NCBI GenBank assembly: GCA_050084985.1
Contig: JBITNC010000001.1
Location: 34,410,001 to 34,474,000, forward strand
From: Nageia nagi
Lineage: Eukaryota > Pinophyta
DNA: 64,000 bases
Direction: 5' to 3'
Positions 1 through 10,800 of the stretch are shown here, one piece after another. Within the stretch, counting starts at the first letter, position 1, and every line of letters starts with the position of its first letter. The position numbers and the translations under genes are program-made. Under the pieces are notes generated by a model. It ran no database searches and was not told the DNA's origin. It worked only from the letters and a program-made list of their open reading frames with translations.

Positions 1-289
1 AAAGAGGGATTTTGACCTATAAATAGAAGGCTCCCTCTTTGTGATTACAAACTAATTTTGGAATAAAGTTATGCGATAGGATAGAAGTGTAGGAGTTGAG
101 ATTAGGAGGATTGTAAGAGAGTTGTATTTGTGATTGAAGTAAAGATCTAGTTAGTGAATGTACTCCTAGTTGGAGGAACCACTTACATCTTGTGTTGTGA
201 GATTGCTTTGTGAGTTTGTTAGATGTTATTGTTAGAGTTCATATGATCTTAGTAGTTTAGGATTGTTCTTGTTATAGTTCAATTCTCTC
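1..289 (+). repeat. E1 5' LTR, 3' portion
   Basis: This matches the second half of the LTR at 9654-10148 and of the related LTR at 61837-62330. A TATAAATA box lies at 18-25, so the promoter and R/U5 part are present. It ends in CTCA, just before the primer-binding site. Confidence 0.9.
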
Positions 290-292
290 ATT

Positions 293-304
293 TGGTATCA
301 GATC
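293..304 (+). other. Primer-binding site of E1 (tRNA-iMet type)
   Basis: TGGTATCAGATC lies 3 bp after the LTR end. It is one base from TGGTATCAGAGC, the complement of the plant initiator-Met tRNA 3' end that most plant copia elements use. Confidence 0.85.
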
Positions 305-3300
305 CCCTTGGAGGCTCCTCTTTACATCCTTGGTGTGGAAGCTCGTCTTCTTGGTGTAGAAGTTCCTTTTGTTTCCAACATCTTAGTGATCTTCATTCCT
401 CATCCTACTCTACTTTGGTGAGGTAAAAGATTTGAAGGTATAATTTCTTATCCTACCTTCAATTTTTTTTCTCATATGGTATTAATATTATTATCATGAT
501 GATGTGAGTTTAATTTCTTAAAAAGAAACTTACTTCAAAATATCATAATATATTGTTGCCTTTTTTTTACTAACAATTTATTTATAGTTAGTAATCATCT
601 TTTGATGAATAATTTTAAGTAATAATATATTATGTTATTTTTTATTTTTTTAATATATATATATATATGTATGTATAGATGGGTTTGCAACATTTTGAAG
701 GAAAAGGACTTTAGTTTGTTTGCAATTTTTTACAAAATGAATACAATATTTTATTTAATATAAAAAGGGGGAGAATTTGTTTTTAATTAATATTTGCAAT
801 TTACACAAAAAGGAGGGGTCTTGGCTCTATTATTCTTCCCTGGCTTCATTTGAAGGAGAACTCACAACCTTTTTTTAGTCTGCCTCTACCTCCCTTCACC
901 ATATTGCATTTAGTGAGCCACTGCAAACTTCACTGTTGGATCTTCACCACCCTCTATCAACTCTTGACCAACTAAACCCTCCTCTGAAAAGGTCATTTCC
1001 TGTTCTCTAGCATAGTGATGTTTCTTCCACCACTCATGCGTAGCATGTCCTCCTTGGTCGTGGTTTTATTCTCATGGCCCTTGCATCCCCTTACCTCCTC
1101 CTCTGTTGTCACTTGTGAGCTGTTATTCAAATTAAATCAACCAATCGAGGTTACTTTTTGGGGTTACCATTTTATTTACAAAAAGTGTGGGTGATCACTG
1201 CATGCTTATCATTGATCACTGCATGAGTGAGACTTACCTTTTATTTGCAGAAAGTGTGGGTGATCACTTCATGCTTGTCATTGATCAAGGCTACCATGAG
1301 CCACTTTGACTCAGGGTTAGTAACTCTTAATACTAAGAAGGATTTCTTTCAATTGCAGGGTGATCTACATTCCCTTAGCTGTGTTAAGGTGCCTTCTTTA
1401 ATCTATCATGTGACCCTCCAAAACCCTTTAAGGTTGTCCTCACAACATGGCTTCCTCATGCAACCCTTGGAGCACTTTGTTCTCTCATCATTTTTGACCT
1501 ACCTTTATGGCCTTTGACCCTCTTCCAGCATAGTTCACTCCTTGTTCTCCTCCTCATTTTCACACCTTGGAGGTGCAGGTTCTACTCTTGGCCAATAGAG
1601 GCCACCACCACTCCTGATATTGCCTGTTGCCTTCTCTCTCCTCTAAATTTGAACCCTGCTCCTTCTTTTACAATGCATTACTCCTCTTCCTTGTGTTTTA
1701 ACTCCTTTTTTTTATTCATTTTTGGCAAGTAAAAAAGGAGGGGTACATCTTATTTATTTTGATAGATGATTGTTAAGATATTCTTCTTTCTTGCAAGTTA
1801 TCTCATGCAACTTTGTCAAACTATATTAAATACTATTCCTTGAGTACACAACTTCCTTATCATTTTTTTACTCTTCATTAATTTATTTTTTAAAATCAAT
1901 GATGATTACTTGTTTAAAATGGAAGCATTGAATGAAAATTTTTAAGCATAAGGCATTTTTAGGCATAGAGAATTTAAAATAAATAATATAAATAAATAAA
2001 TGTTATGCCTTGAAGTAACAATTGCAAAAGTTATTCTCTAAAGTGTAATTTTTTACTTATAATAAAATATGCAATTTTGTAGTGTTTTATACTAAACATT
2101 TATTCAAGGGATTCTTAGGTATAGAGGGGGAAATATTTGTGAGTTTCTTTACTTAATTTTTTAGAAATTTTTTATACCTCTTTAAATTTCTTGAAAATGA
2201 TACATGATTATGTATTCTCTTTATGCAAAGTAATAGATAGATTCATGCAAATTAAGAAAATATTTGTGAAATTCCTTTACTTTAAAATCTTTTAGGGACT
2301 TAAATTTTAAGTTAATGATACATGCTTAGAACTTAAATTTTTAAGTTGAAGTAATGCATGCTTATTACTTAAGTTATGATGCCTTTTACTTTCTTATGCA
2401 AGTTATGGGAATAATGCATGGTATATTTTGAAATAATGCATGTTTTATGAATGGACTAGTTCTTATGAAAAATAATGCATGTTTACTTAATTTTTTTAAG
2501 TTATGGATTGATGCATGCTTCTTAAGTTAATGATGCATACTTATACTTATGAGATTGATGCATGCTCTTATGCAAAGTTAATGGATTTGTGCAAAATAAG
2601 ATTGTGTAAAGATGTCCTTTAGGGGTTAGTAAACAAAACCCATTGGACACTTAGGTTTCAAATTATGAATGAATGATGTTTAATTTTATGCTTTTTTACT
2701 TCATGATTTACATTTGCTTTATTTACTTATGCAAAAATTGTAAACATTGATATGAGCAACCTCATAAAATGAATACATCCGCACATACATTCTGCAACAT
2801 GACTTATTTGAAGAGCCATGAGGTGAGGATAGGCAGACTGGAGCCTGTAAGTCCAATGATCCAAGTTGTGAAAAGTTCGTATTTCTTAATTGCCTCTAAG
2901 TCCTCTGTTGGTTTGGACATAACTCTATTAGGTGGACAGGCATGTGTCTAGTGATACCACATATCGCATGTCCATTTAAAGATTATTCTGATAACCTAAA
3001 AGGAAAAATTGAAACCTAATCAAGATTAATAATTTGGCCAATCTAATAAACATAGAAACCTTGAAAAATAGCTAGTACTTTTCTTATGAGAGTATATTAC
3101 TTTCCAAGGGGAACTGGTTGAGGATTGGTAGTACTTGGGCTCCTCTTATGTGGGCATCTAAGTGAAAGCCTAATTTTAAACTAAAAAATAAACCTCAACA
3201 ATGTCACTCTATATCTACAGTTCTTCAGATGAGAAATGTATTTGGATACATGAGTTATTATTTGAATTGTAAAATATTTGCACTTATGAATCAAATCAAG

Positions 3301-3409
3301 CATGTCTTTAGTGTTAATTGCAACATGTATTATTTATTTGGTTAAAACTTAATATTTAATGTTGTTTATTAAAAATACATGCTTATTATTTCATTATTTT
3401 GTGTAGAAA
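305..3409 (+). other. E1 long untranslated leader
   Basis: About 3.1 kb lie between primer site and gag, with no convincing coding sequence. A pyrimidine-rich tract (about 830-1730) resembles the leaders of C (26390-27000) and of the 3'-most element (63060-63500). A 71-bp near-duplication of a GTGTGGGTGATCACT-containing unit lies at about 1167-1290. A run of TGCATG motifs lies at 2310-2575. The stretch 2980-3180 matches, on the other strand, the leaders of E2 (21470-21600) and P (38340-38480). Short ORFs at 1227-1732 and 2769-2951 show no family resemblance and are probably chance. Confidence 0.7.
2310..2575 (+). repeat. Cluster of (A/G)ATGCATG motifs in E1 leader
   Basis: About eight copies of ATGCATG or one-base variants occur in roughly 270 bp, each in a context like AATGCATGTTTA or GATGCATGCTT. 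Similar clusters occur in the leaders of C, P, E2 and the element at 60171. CATGCA is the core of the RY element bound by plant B3-domain factors; any function here is inference. Confidence 0.6.
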
Positions 3410-4240
3410 ATGAGAGAATCGTTTTTACCCAAACACATTCTTGATGGTTTCAACTATAGGATTTGGAAACCTCGAATGAGAACTAAATTATAAGTAAAAA
3501 GTTATGGCAAATAGTGAAAGAGAACCTTGTACCTCCTATAGATGAGAAGGCACTAGAGGCTTACAACACAAAGAATGAGTTGGTAACCTTCATGATTATC
3601 ATGTAGTTTTAGATGACATGCTCTTGATGATATCCTCTTAAACTCTAGCAAAGGAAGCATGGGATAAGCTAAAGCAAATATACCTTAGTTCAAACTTTTC
3701 AAGAAGGTTTACCATTCTCTAAAAGTTACTTTAATCTCATCAAGAGAAAGATGAAAAGGTGGCTATCTACTTGAACAAAATCATTGATCTAAAGACCCAA
3801 CTTGTTGCTTATGAATGCAATTGTATCAATGATGAGTTCATAATATTAGCATTCTTCAAAGCCTCTATTCAAAGTTTAAAAACTTTGTAATAATTATGGA
3901 AATAAGGCTTGATGATGAAAAAGGAGTCATCTTCCTTGAGAACCTATTTAGGCACCTATTGAAGTATGAAGAAACCCTTAACAATAAGGTGTTGATTTCT
4001 TCTCCTAAGGATAATAATGTTACCCTTGGTGTAACCAAAACTCCTTTCAAGAAGAAGTTTAACCATCAAAAGAAATCTTACTCTTCTTCCTCCAAAACAT
4101 TTGAGAAAAGAGGCTGATGGCTACAACAACAATAGGAATAATAGAAACAACAACCATAGTAGCAGGAATAATGATAATAATAATCACTTCAAGCAAAGAG
4201 ATGGAAAAGGTCAAGTAAACACTCATTATCTTAAGGAAAA
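3410..4240 (+). pseudogene. E1 copia gag (degenerate)
   Basis: This encoded the capsid/nucleocapsid polyprotein of a copia element. The start at 3410 gives MRESFLPKHILDGFNYRIWK, the usual N-terminus of plant copia gag; the same start is seen in E2 (21256, -) and P (38110, -). Stops follow soon after and the frame shifts. Residues from the C-terminal half are read at 3896-4117 (RLDDEKGVIFLENL, then KTPFKKKFNHQKKS). The CCHC zinc knuckle is degraded: the remnant near 4250-4300 reads NCNYYDIQSYKEVDC, with the second Cys and the His lost. An Asn-rich linker lies at 4110-4190. Confidence 0.85.
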
Positions 4241-4339
4241 GTTTGATGGCAATTGTAACTATTATGATATTCAAAGTTATAAAGAAGTTGATTGTTACAA
4301 AAAGAAAAGAGAGAAAAAGTACAAAGGTAATAGAAATGT

Positions 4340-7290
4340 AAAGAGCTACAAAAGAAAGAAAAAATGGATTGTTGACTCTGGTTGCACTAATCACCTATGC
4401 TTTGAAAAGAAAAAGTTTAGAACTTTCACAAGTATAACAAGGATGCAGTTGTGATAGGTGATAACTCTACCCTTGAAGTCCAAGGAATTAGGAGTGTGCT
4501 AATTCATGGAGAGGTTCTTGAAAATGTTCTCTATGTTCCTAAGTTAAGGATGAACCTTCTCTTCATGATCTAAGTTTCTAGGAAAGGGTACTCTTTTGAG
4601 TTCAACTCTCAATCCTAGTACATTAAGAAAGGACTTACCACTTTGGTTAAAGGATCAGTGAAAGATAACCTCTACATTATGGATCAAGTTCCATCAAAGA
4701 TGTGTCTTACTTCTAGTGTGTGTTCTAAAGGTAATATTTGGCACCATCGTTTAGGGCACCTTAACCATAAGAGTATTGAAGTCAAGAAAGACTAAGAACT
4801 TATGAAAGGTTTGCTTTCAATTTCTTTTTTAGTTAGTCTATGCAAGAAGTGCATTCTTGGCAAGATGCATAGATAAAAATTTAAAAAAGATAAGGCAACA
4901 AGAGCATCTCAACCTCTTCAACTTATGCATTTAGATTTGATGGGTCCATTTTAGACTAAGTTGCTTGAAGGAGCATCTTACGTATTGACCTTCATTGATG
5001 AATTTAGTAAGATGACCTTTGGGTATCTACTTGAGCACAAGGATCAAAACTTTGAAAGTTTTAAGATTTTTAAGGCCTTTGTTGAGAATCAAACTAACCT
5101 TAAAATTAAGATGTTGAGATCAAATAATGGGGGAGAATATAACAATAATGAGTTCAATGACTATTATGCTAAGAATGGAATCAAGAGGTAGTTTACAATT
5201 CCATACACTCCTCAACAGAATAGTGTTACTCAAAGGAAAAATAGAACAATAATGGAGATGGTTAGATGCATGTTGGGTAATCTTCTTAAATTCTTATAGG
5301 GTGAAGCTATGAGCACTACTATTTACACCTTGAATAGGTGTCCCATAAAATTTGTTCAGAGTAAAACTCCTTTTGAGGCATGGTCAGGAAGAAAACCTAA
5401 CATTTTTCACTTTAGGATGTTTGGTTGTGAAGCATTCTCCTACATTATTTTTGAGAAAAGGAAGAAGTTGAACAAAAGAACAAAAAATGCATCTTTATGG
5501 GTTATGACAATTAGGATAGAGGCTACAGGATCTATTCTCCAACCTATAAAGTAGTATTCATTTAAAGGATGTAAAGTTTAATGAACTTCTTCAAGAATTT
5601 GCTTCTAATGAGGATGTTGATGATCCAAAAGACTCTTTAGTTGCTCCTAGCTGGTTGGATATTGATATATAGAAGTCACTTCAGGAATAAAATTCTCTAA
5701 CACAAAGCATAATAACGAGCATGACCTTGAATAAATCTTTAATTGCTATGATTGATAACAAGCATGAGCCCTCAACCTTCAAAGAAGCTTCTAAGCATGA
5801 ATGCTGGATGGAAGCCATGAAAGTGGAGTATGAGGTGCTTATAAAAAATAAAACTTGGGATTTAGTTCCTTATCCTAGTGAAAAGAATGTAATTAGTAAT
5901 AAGTGAATCTATAAGGTCAAGTTCAATTTAGTTGGAGATATTGAGAAATACAAGGCAAGGTTAGTAGCCTAAAGGTTTTACTCAAAAATATGATGTAGAT
6001 TATGAGAAAACCTTTGCTCCCATAGAAAATATGCTTATTGTAAGAGTTATTATTACTTTTTTTATAGCTCAAGGATGGAATTTTTTTTTAACTTGATGTC
6101 AAGAGTGCATTTTTCAATGGTGACTTAGATGTGAAAATTTCATGAATCAACCAAAAGGGTTTATTTGGAAGGTAAAGAGTACTTTGTATGCAAGCTAAAG
6201 AAGTCTTTGTATGGACTTAAGCAAGCACTTTGAGCCTGGTATAGAAAGATTTTAGGGTACTTTGTAGATATTGCATTCTTCAAGTGTTTTTTGACTTCGA
6301 TCTATATGTGCTCAATCAAGGAAAAGACATGGTATTGATTCTTCTTTATGTGGATGATCTTTTGATTAATAAGAATAATGATAAAATCATCCAAGAGGGC
6401 ATATCCAAACTTAAGGCAATGTTTGAAATGATTGATCTTGGTCTCTTGCACTACTATCTTAGAATGTAAGTGTATCAATACAAGAATTATACTTATCTTA
6501 GTCAATCTAAGTATATATTAGACATATTGCAAAGGTTTTGAATGGAGGAGTGTAGATATGTTGCAATCTCAATCTCTCCTAGAATCACTCTTTCTCTAAG
6601 CTCCATCTCTCAGTTAGCTAATACTATAGCTTACAGATAATTAATTAGTAGTCTTTTGTATTTGACTATATCTAGGTCAGATATTACCTTTGTAGTGAAT
6701 CTGATGGCACGATTCATGTAAAAACCTTATGTTAAGCACTTTAATGTTGTTAAGCAAATTTTGAGGTATGTTGTAGGGACTAAGAATCTTACTCTTAAGT
6801 GTTACAAGTTGCCCTTATTTGTTCTCTCTAGATTCTCAAATTTTGATTATGGAGGAGATAGAGATGACAAGCAATCAACCTCTATGTATGTATTTAGCAT
6901 TGGTTCAGGTACTATCTCTTGGGCTTCCAAGAAGCAACCTACTATTTCTCTTTCCACCAAAGAAGAATATTATGCTATGTCTATTGCAATACAAAAAGCT
7001 ATTTGGCTAAGGCATCTTCTAAAAAAAATTAAGTATGAGCAAGGTGGCTCATCTTTTATCTCTTTAGATAATCAATCAACTATTTCTTTAGATAAGAATT
7101 GGTGTTTCATTAGAGAATAAAACATGTAGAAATCCATGTCCATTTTGTCATGGAGAAAGTTCTTGATGGCATCATACACCTAGAGTATTTTCCATCCACC
7201 TTAAACTATGCTGATTTATTCACCAAGCCCCTCTTAGAAGCTTAGTTCTGTAAGCTAAGGGATGCTATCGAGTTGGTGAAGTTGCCCTCA
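4340..7290 (+). pseudogene. E1 copia pol: protease-integrase-RT-RNase H (degenerate)
   Basis: Domains appear in copia order. Protease: IVDSGCTNHLCF near 4370-4405, active-site DSG kept. GAG-pre-integrase: about 4730-4880. Integrase: about 4925-5560; the second catalytic Asp is lost (SNNGGEY for SDNGGEY), the FLWGEA motif has a stop at its Trp codon, and a stop interrupts KR-FTIPYTPQQN. RT: about 5750-6500, with LLYVDDLLI at 6340-6365 retaining the YVDD catalytic pair. RNase H: 6760-7290, with ISWASKKQPTISLSTKE and a typical copia C-terminus. Several stops are single G-to-A or C-to-T changes. Not functional. Confidence 0.92.
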
Positions 7291-7449
7291 AGGGAAGTGA
7301 AGTTTGAATTATTTTATTGAATTCATGTTTATGATGAAAACTTCACCCTTAGGAGGATTTTGTGCTGTATAGTGTTGATTTTGTTGTACACCTTCATGGT
7401 AAGTTTGCTCTACGTGAGAAAATTATTGTACAAATTGGCCAATCTTGCA

Positions 7450-7665
7450 TTGTTTAGTTATCCATGTGTGAGGAACTCTTATGTGTCTTTTGGCATTATT
7501 CAGTTATCCATATGTGAGGATCTCATATGTGCATACTCTATTTTTTGATAAATTTAGCACTATTTAGTTATCCATATGTGAAGAACTCTTGTGTCCTTTA
7601 GCACTGTTCAGTTTTCCATATGTGAGGAACTCATATGTGCATGCTCTATTTTGTAATGATAATCA
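7450..7665 (+). repeat. Tandem repeat in E1 3' region (46/64-bp alternating units)
   Basis: Four copies of a unit beginning TTAGTTATCCATATGTGAGG start near 7453, 7499, 7563 and 7608; spacing alternates between about 46 and 64 bp. The E2 3' region (15960-16090, -) holds diverged copies of the same CATATGTGAGGAACTC block, so the repeat predates the split of the two families. Confidence 0.75.
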
Positions 7666-7900
7666 ACACATGTTTTATATATAGCAGGTGACTATAAGTT
7701 TTTGGCATGGCATCTTCATGATGACTTATAGTGCACCATTAATCAGTTCATGATGGCATTTGTGTGATTCATGTTGGAAACTTAATCCTTAGGGATTAAA
7801 TTAATTTGTGATTATTAATGGTTTTAGGTGTGTGAGTCTGCATGTATTTATAGGAGATCAAATTAATACAATATTTGGCTTTTGGAGTTTCTCCTTCAAG

Positions 7901-7912
7901 TGGTATCAGAGC
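7901..7912 (+). other. Primer-binding site, perfect tRNA-iMet complement
   Basis: TGGTATCAGAGC, followed by CTC, matches the standard plant tRNA-iMet site exactly. It is better preserved than E1's own site, which suggests a younger or separate insertion. Confidence 0.8.
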
Positions 7913-8099
7913 CTCATTGGAGAAGATCTAGAGAACTCCATTGCCCATCCTCCAAAGATGAGGGTTTGAAGTTTTTTGTTGGTTCGTAGTTTCAGCTGTG
8001 GTTATGGGGATTTGAATCTGTTGAAGAGAGGCAAAGGACTACCCTAGAGATATGAATGATGGCCAGAGGGGCCATGAGAGAAGATCATGCAGAGAAAGG

Positions 8100-8980
8100 G
8101 ATGTTAGAGTGCATCTCCTTACATGGATCATGAGAAGAGCCTGTGTGGCGAAAGGGGTGTGTCTTGGACTGCACCTCCCCACATGGAGCCTGAGGAAGAG
8201 AAGAGAGTGCCTCATAGAGAAGGCATCACATAGCTGAAAGTTGTTGTAAGGGATGCAAACCATTTATTTAGACCCAAGAGATTATGAATGCTACCATGAG
8301 AAAGAGCCACAAGGAGCTCAGTGTGTGCCTGACGAGGTGATGCAAGTCCAGCCATAGGAGGTGCAGCTGGCCAGGCAGCAATCAAGGATGATGTGGGCCT
8401 GAGTGAAGGAGACAGGAAAGTCTTCACTGTCCATTTCTTCAATCCCTCTTTTGAATCTCTATGGTAATCAATTATTGGAGATAAGCTGCAACCCTGTTGT
8501 TTTCTTCAGGAACTTCAAGCCGTAAATGTTGTAATATGGGATGCATCTATTCAAAGCAAGTAAAACCCCACAGAGAGAGAACTATTTCTGTGGCTAATCA
8601 TATGGTGGCTCTCACCTCCACCACTCTTGGTGTTCTCGAGCTGGGAAGCACTTCTCCCCATTATAGATAATAGGAAAAAGCAGAAAGGGAAATTGATAAT
8701 GATAAACAGAAAGGAAAGCAGTTGAAAGCCGGTATTAACTTTAAGGATCCCACAACTGAGGTCCTCCAAGATGTGCAAAAGGATCTGGGCAGCATGAAAA
8801 TAACTGTTTGGGTGGAGAAAATAGTGATAGAAGAATAAAAGAAGGCCTTGGAGCTCAATCCTGTCACCATTAACATGGGAGCTCATGGAGGGGCTCGATG
8901 AGGATGTGGGTGAGTCTCCTACTAAAAAAAAAGTACAGAGAAGGACAAGAATGAAAAGACTTCTCCTTTCCACACGATCA
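8100..8980 (+). pseudogene. Unrecognised decayed coding-like sequence (cargo of nested element)
   Basis: I do not recognise this sequence. On the + strand 8690-8840 reads open as a polar segment (for example INFKDPTTEVLQDVQKDLGS) to a stop at about 8838. A frame change later gives EDVGESPTKKKVQRR near 8890-8945, like a nuclear or nucleic-acid-binding tail. At 8105-8210 a stretch of about 61 bp is imperfectly duplicated (TGCATCTCCTTACATGGATC versus TGCACCTCCCCACATGGAGC). The opposite-strand ORFs (8551-8973) show no family features. It could be a captured host exon or a non-LTR element fragment. Confidence 0.3.
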
Positions 8981-9644
8981 GATGGATGATGCTCGATAAG
9001 AAAATGTGAGTCTTATGGGTTTTTGTGGAAATGATAACACCTCATCTGGAAGTAGAAAATGAAGGAGGTGAGTAGCCCTCTTCCGAGTTGAACGTGGATA
9101 TCTTCATTGCTGGGGAAGTCGAATTAAACAAAGAGTGGTTAAACATGGCACGTAATAGCAGATGAGAATGAAGATGTAGAGCATCAGTTAGGTGCATTGA
9201 GTGCATGGACATCATGCAGGAAGTGGAGAGCAGGTCAGTTGCCAAGGAGTGGGCAAGACGAGGTCAGAGTTGAGCGAGGAGCTCCTCTCGGCCAAACGGT
9301 GGACCAAGTGGGGTCCAAAACAGAGCTGCTAGAGCTACGATGTATCTAACTGATCTTGTTATTTGAGCTACTTATGACTTAAGGTTCTTTGAGATTGCAA
9401 GTTACTTACCTCAGGTATGCAGGCTCTTGGAGACTCTTCATGACTTCCAGTTGGATGACTACTTCATGTACATTGAAACCAGTTGTGGTTAATGATTGTA
9501 TTTGGAAAGTAGTGATTTTCAAACTAGATCTTTCTTACTTCACAAATATGTAAAAAATTTCTCATTTTCATTTATTTGTTAGAGGATAACTCTCTTACTT
9601 TCTCCTCTTCTTCTCTCTTACTCGCTCTATTCCAATATTGTATT

Positions 9645-9653
9645 AAAGGGGAG
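9645..9653 (+). other. Polypurine tract of E1
   Basis: AAAGGGGAG directly abuts the TGTTGG start of the 3' LTR, the expected plus-strand priming site. The E2 equivalent is AAGGGGGAG on the - strand at 15468-15476. Confidence 0.85.
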
Positions 9654-10148
9654 TGTTGGAATGTATAATGCATTATTGTAAAGGTTTGTATTAAATCTTC
9701 TATGTAAGTTCACTAATACTTAAGGGTATCATTTGATACCTTAAGTATTTAAATGAATATGATAATGTAACTTGTCCTACACTCCATGTCATGAGCATGC
9801 CCTTTGGGTAAAAGGATGTGCATGTCATGCTTTTGTACATTGGATAAAAGGGTGATCCAAAGAGGTATTTTGGCTTATAAATAGAAGGCTCCCTCTTTGT
9901 GAATACACACCAATTGTGGAGTAAAATTATGCTATAGGATAGAAGTGTAAGAGTTGATATTAGGAGGATTGTAAGAGAGTTGTATTTATGATTGAAGTAA
10001 AGATCTAATCAGTGGATGTACTCCTAGTTGAAGGAACCACTTACATCTTGTGTTGTGAGATTACTTTATGAGTTTGTTAGATGTAATTGTGAGCTTTCAT
10101 GTGATCTTGGTAGTTTAAGATTATTCTTATTATAGTTTAATTCTCTCA
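9654..10148 (+). repeat. E1 3' LTR (495 bp)
   Basis: It starts TGTTGGAATG, ends TCTCTCA and has TATAAATA at 9876-9883. It is homologous over its full length to the 494-bp LTR at 61837-62330 and, from TATAAATA onward, to 1-289. Its right flank begins ATAAAGCC and enters PPR pseudogene sequence. Confidence 0.93.
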
Positions 10149-10800
10149 ATAAAGCCAAACTAATAACCTTTGCCAATATTCTTCTAGCATGTGCGACCAT
10201 GAGGGCTTTAGAAGAATGTATGAACATCTATCAATGAGTAGTTGAAAAATGGTTTTGCATTGAATGTTTTGGTTGTGAATGGTCTAATAGACATGATGCA
10301 AACACAATTTCATGGAATATTGCAATGATTGTAGGATATGCACAAAATAGATATGTTGAAAGTGCCCATGAATTATTTGATAAGATTCAAATGCAGTTTA
10401 CTCTATAAGCATTGATATTGTTTTACCAAATGCAACAAACAACAACATAGTGAAACCAAATCAATTCACCTTCCCTAACATCCTCAAAGCATATGTGAAA
10501 CTTGAAGATCTGCAATAAGGTTCATACATACATCAAAGATTTTTTAAAAGTGGATTTCTTTCATATGTTGTGGTTTTGAGCACAAAGTAGTTTGCATCTA
10601 TTTGTCTAGTGAGCAAAATATGCATTACATGCTTCAACGCCTTGAAGTAATGATCACAAGATATACACAAAATGAATACGTTGAAAGGGACATGGAATGC
10701 AATGATTAGATATGCACAAAATGAATACATTGAAATGTCCCATGAATTATTTGAAAGATGATGTAGACACATGAATAATGCCATAATTTCATTGATAGAG
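10149..10800 (+). pseudogene. PPR (PLS-type pentatricopeptide repeat) protein fragment
   Basis: PPR proteins bind organellar RNA, mostly for editing and processing. Translation on + gives diagnostic repeat pieces in shifting frames: FANILLACATMRALEE near 10170-10210, NTISWN then IVGYAQNRYVESAHELF near 10300-10380, VKPNQFTFPNILKA near 10460-10490, and SYIHQRF near 10525-10545. These match the L, S and P motifs of the plant PLS subfamily. Stops and frameshifts are frequent. The E1 3' LTR abuts the fragment, so the rest of the gene may lie left of E1, outside the window. Confidence 0.75.

Larger units (their letters stand above)
7772..9330 (+). mobile_element. Small LTR-like element with unknown cargo nested in E1 3' region
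   Basis: A 127-bp segment (7772-7898) starts TGTTGGAAAC and ends TTCA. It is followed after 2 bp by a perfect 12-bp tRNA-iMet primer site (7901-7912), the signature of a 5' LTR, and its length fits a TRIM. Alignment of E1 with E2 shows that everything from about 7772 to about 9330 is absent from E2's otherwise collinear 3' region. I found no matching 3' LTR or target duplication, so the right edge is approximate. The internal 1.4 kb is richer in G and C than its surroundings and contains stretches that read like decayed coding sequence. Confidence 0.55.
1..10148 (+). mobile_element. Ty1/copia LTR retrotransposon E1 (5' LTR truncated by window edge)
   Basis: An LTR end at 1-289 is followed by a tRNA-iMet-type primer site, a 3.1-kb leader, gag, then protease, integrase, RT and RNase H remnants in copia order, a long 3' untranslated region, a polypurine tract and a 495-bp 3' LTR. 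The reading frame is broken by many stops and frameshifts, so the copy is dead. Its right flank is PPR pseudogene sequence, so E1 appears to have landed in an old PPR gene. The left flank lies outside the window, so a target duplication cannot be tested. A second LTR-like element is nested at 7772 to about 9330. Confidence 0.9.

Noticed and set aside
8551-8973. 140-codon ORF on -
   Set aside because: No recognisable domain. Hydrophobic stretches are explained by the complement of purine-rich sequence, and the + strand reads more like decayed coding DNA.
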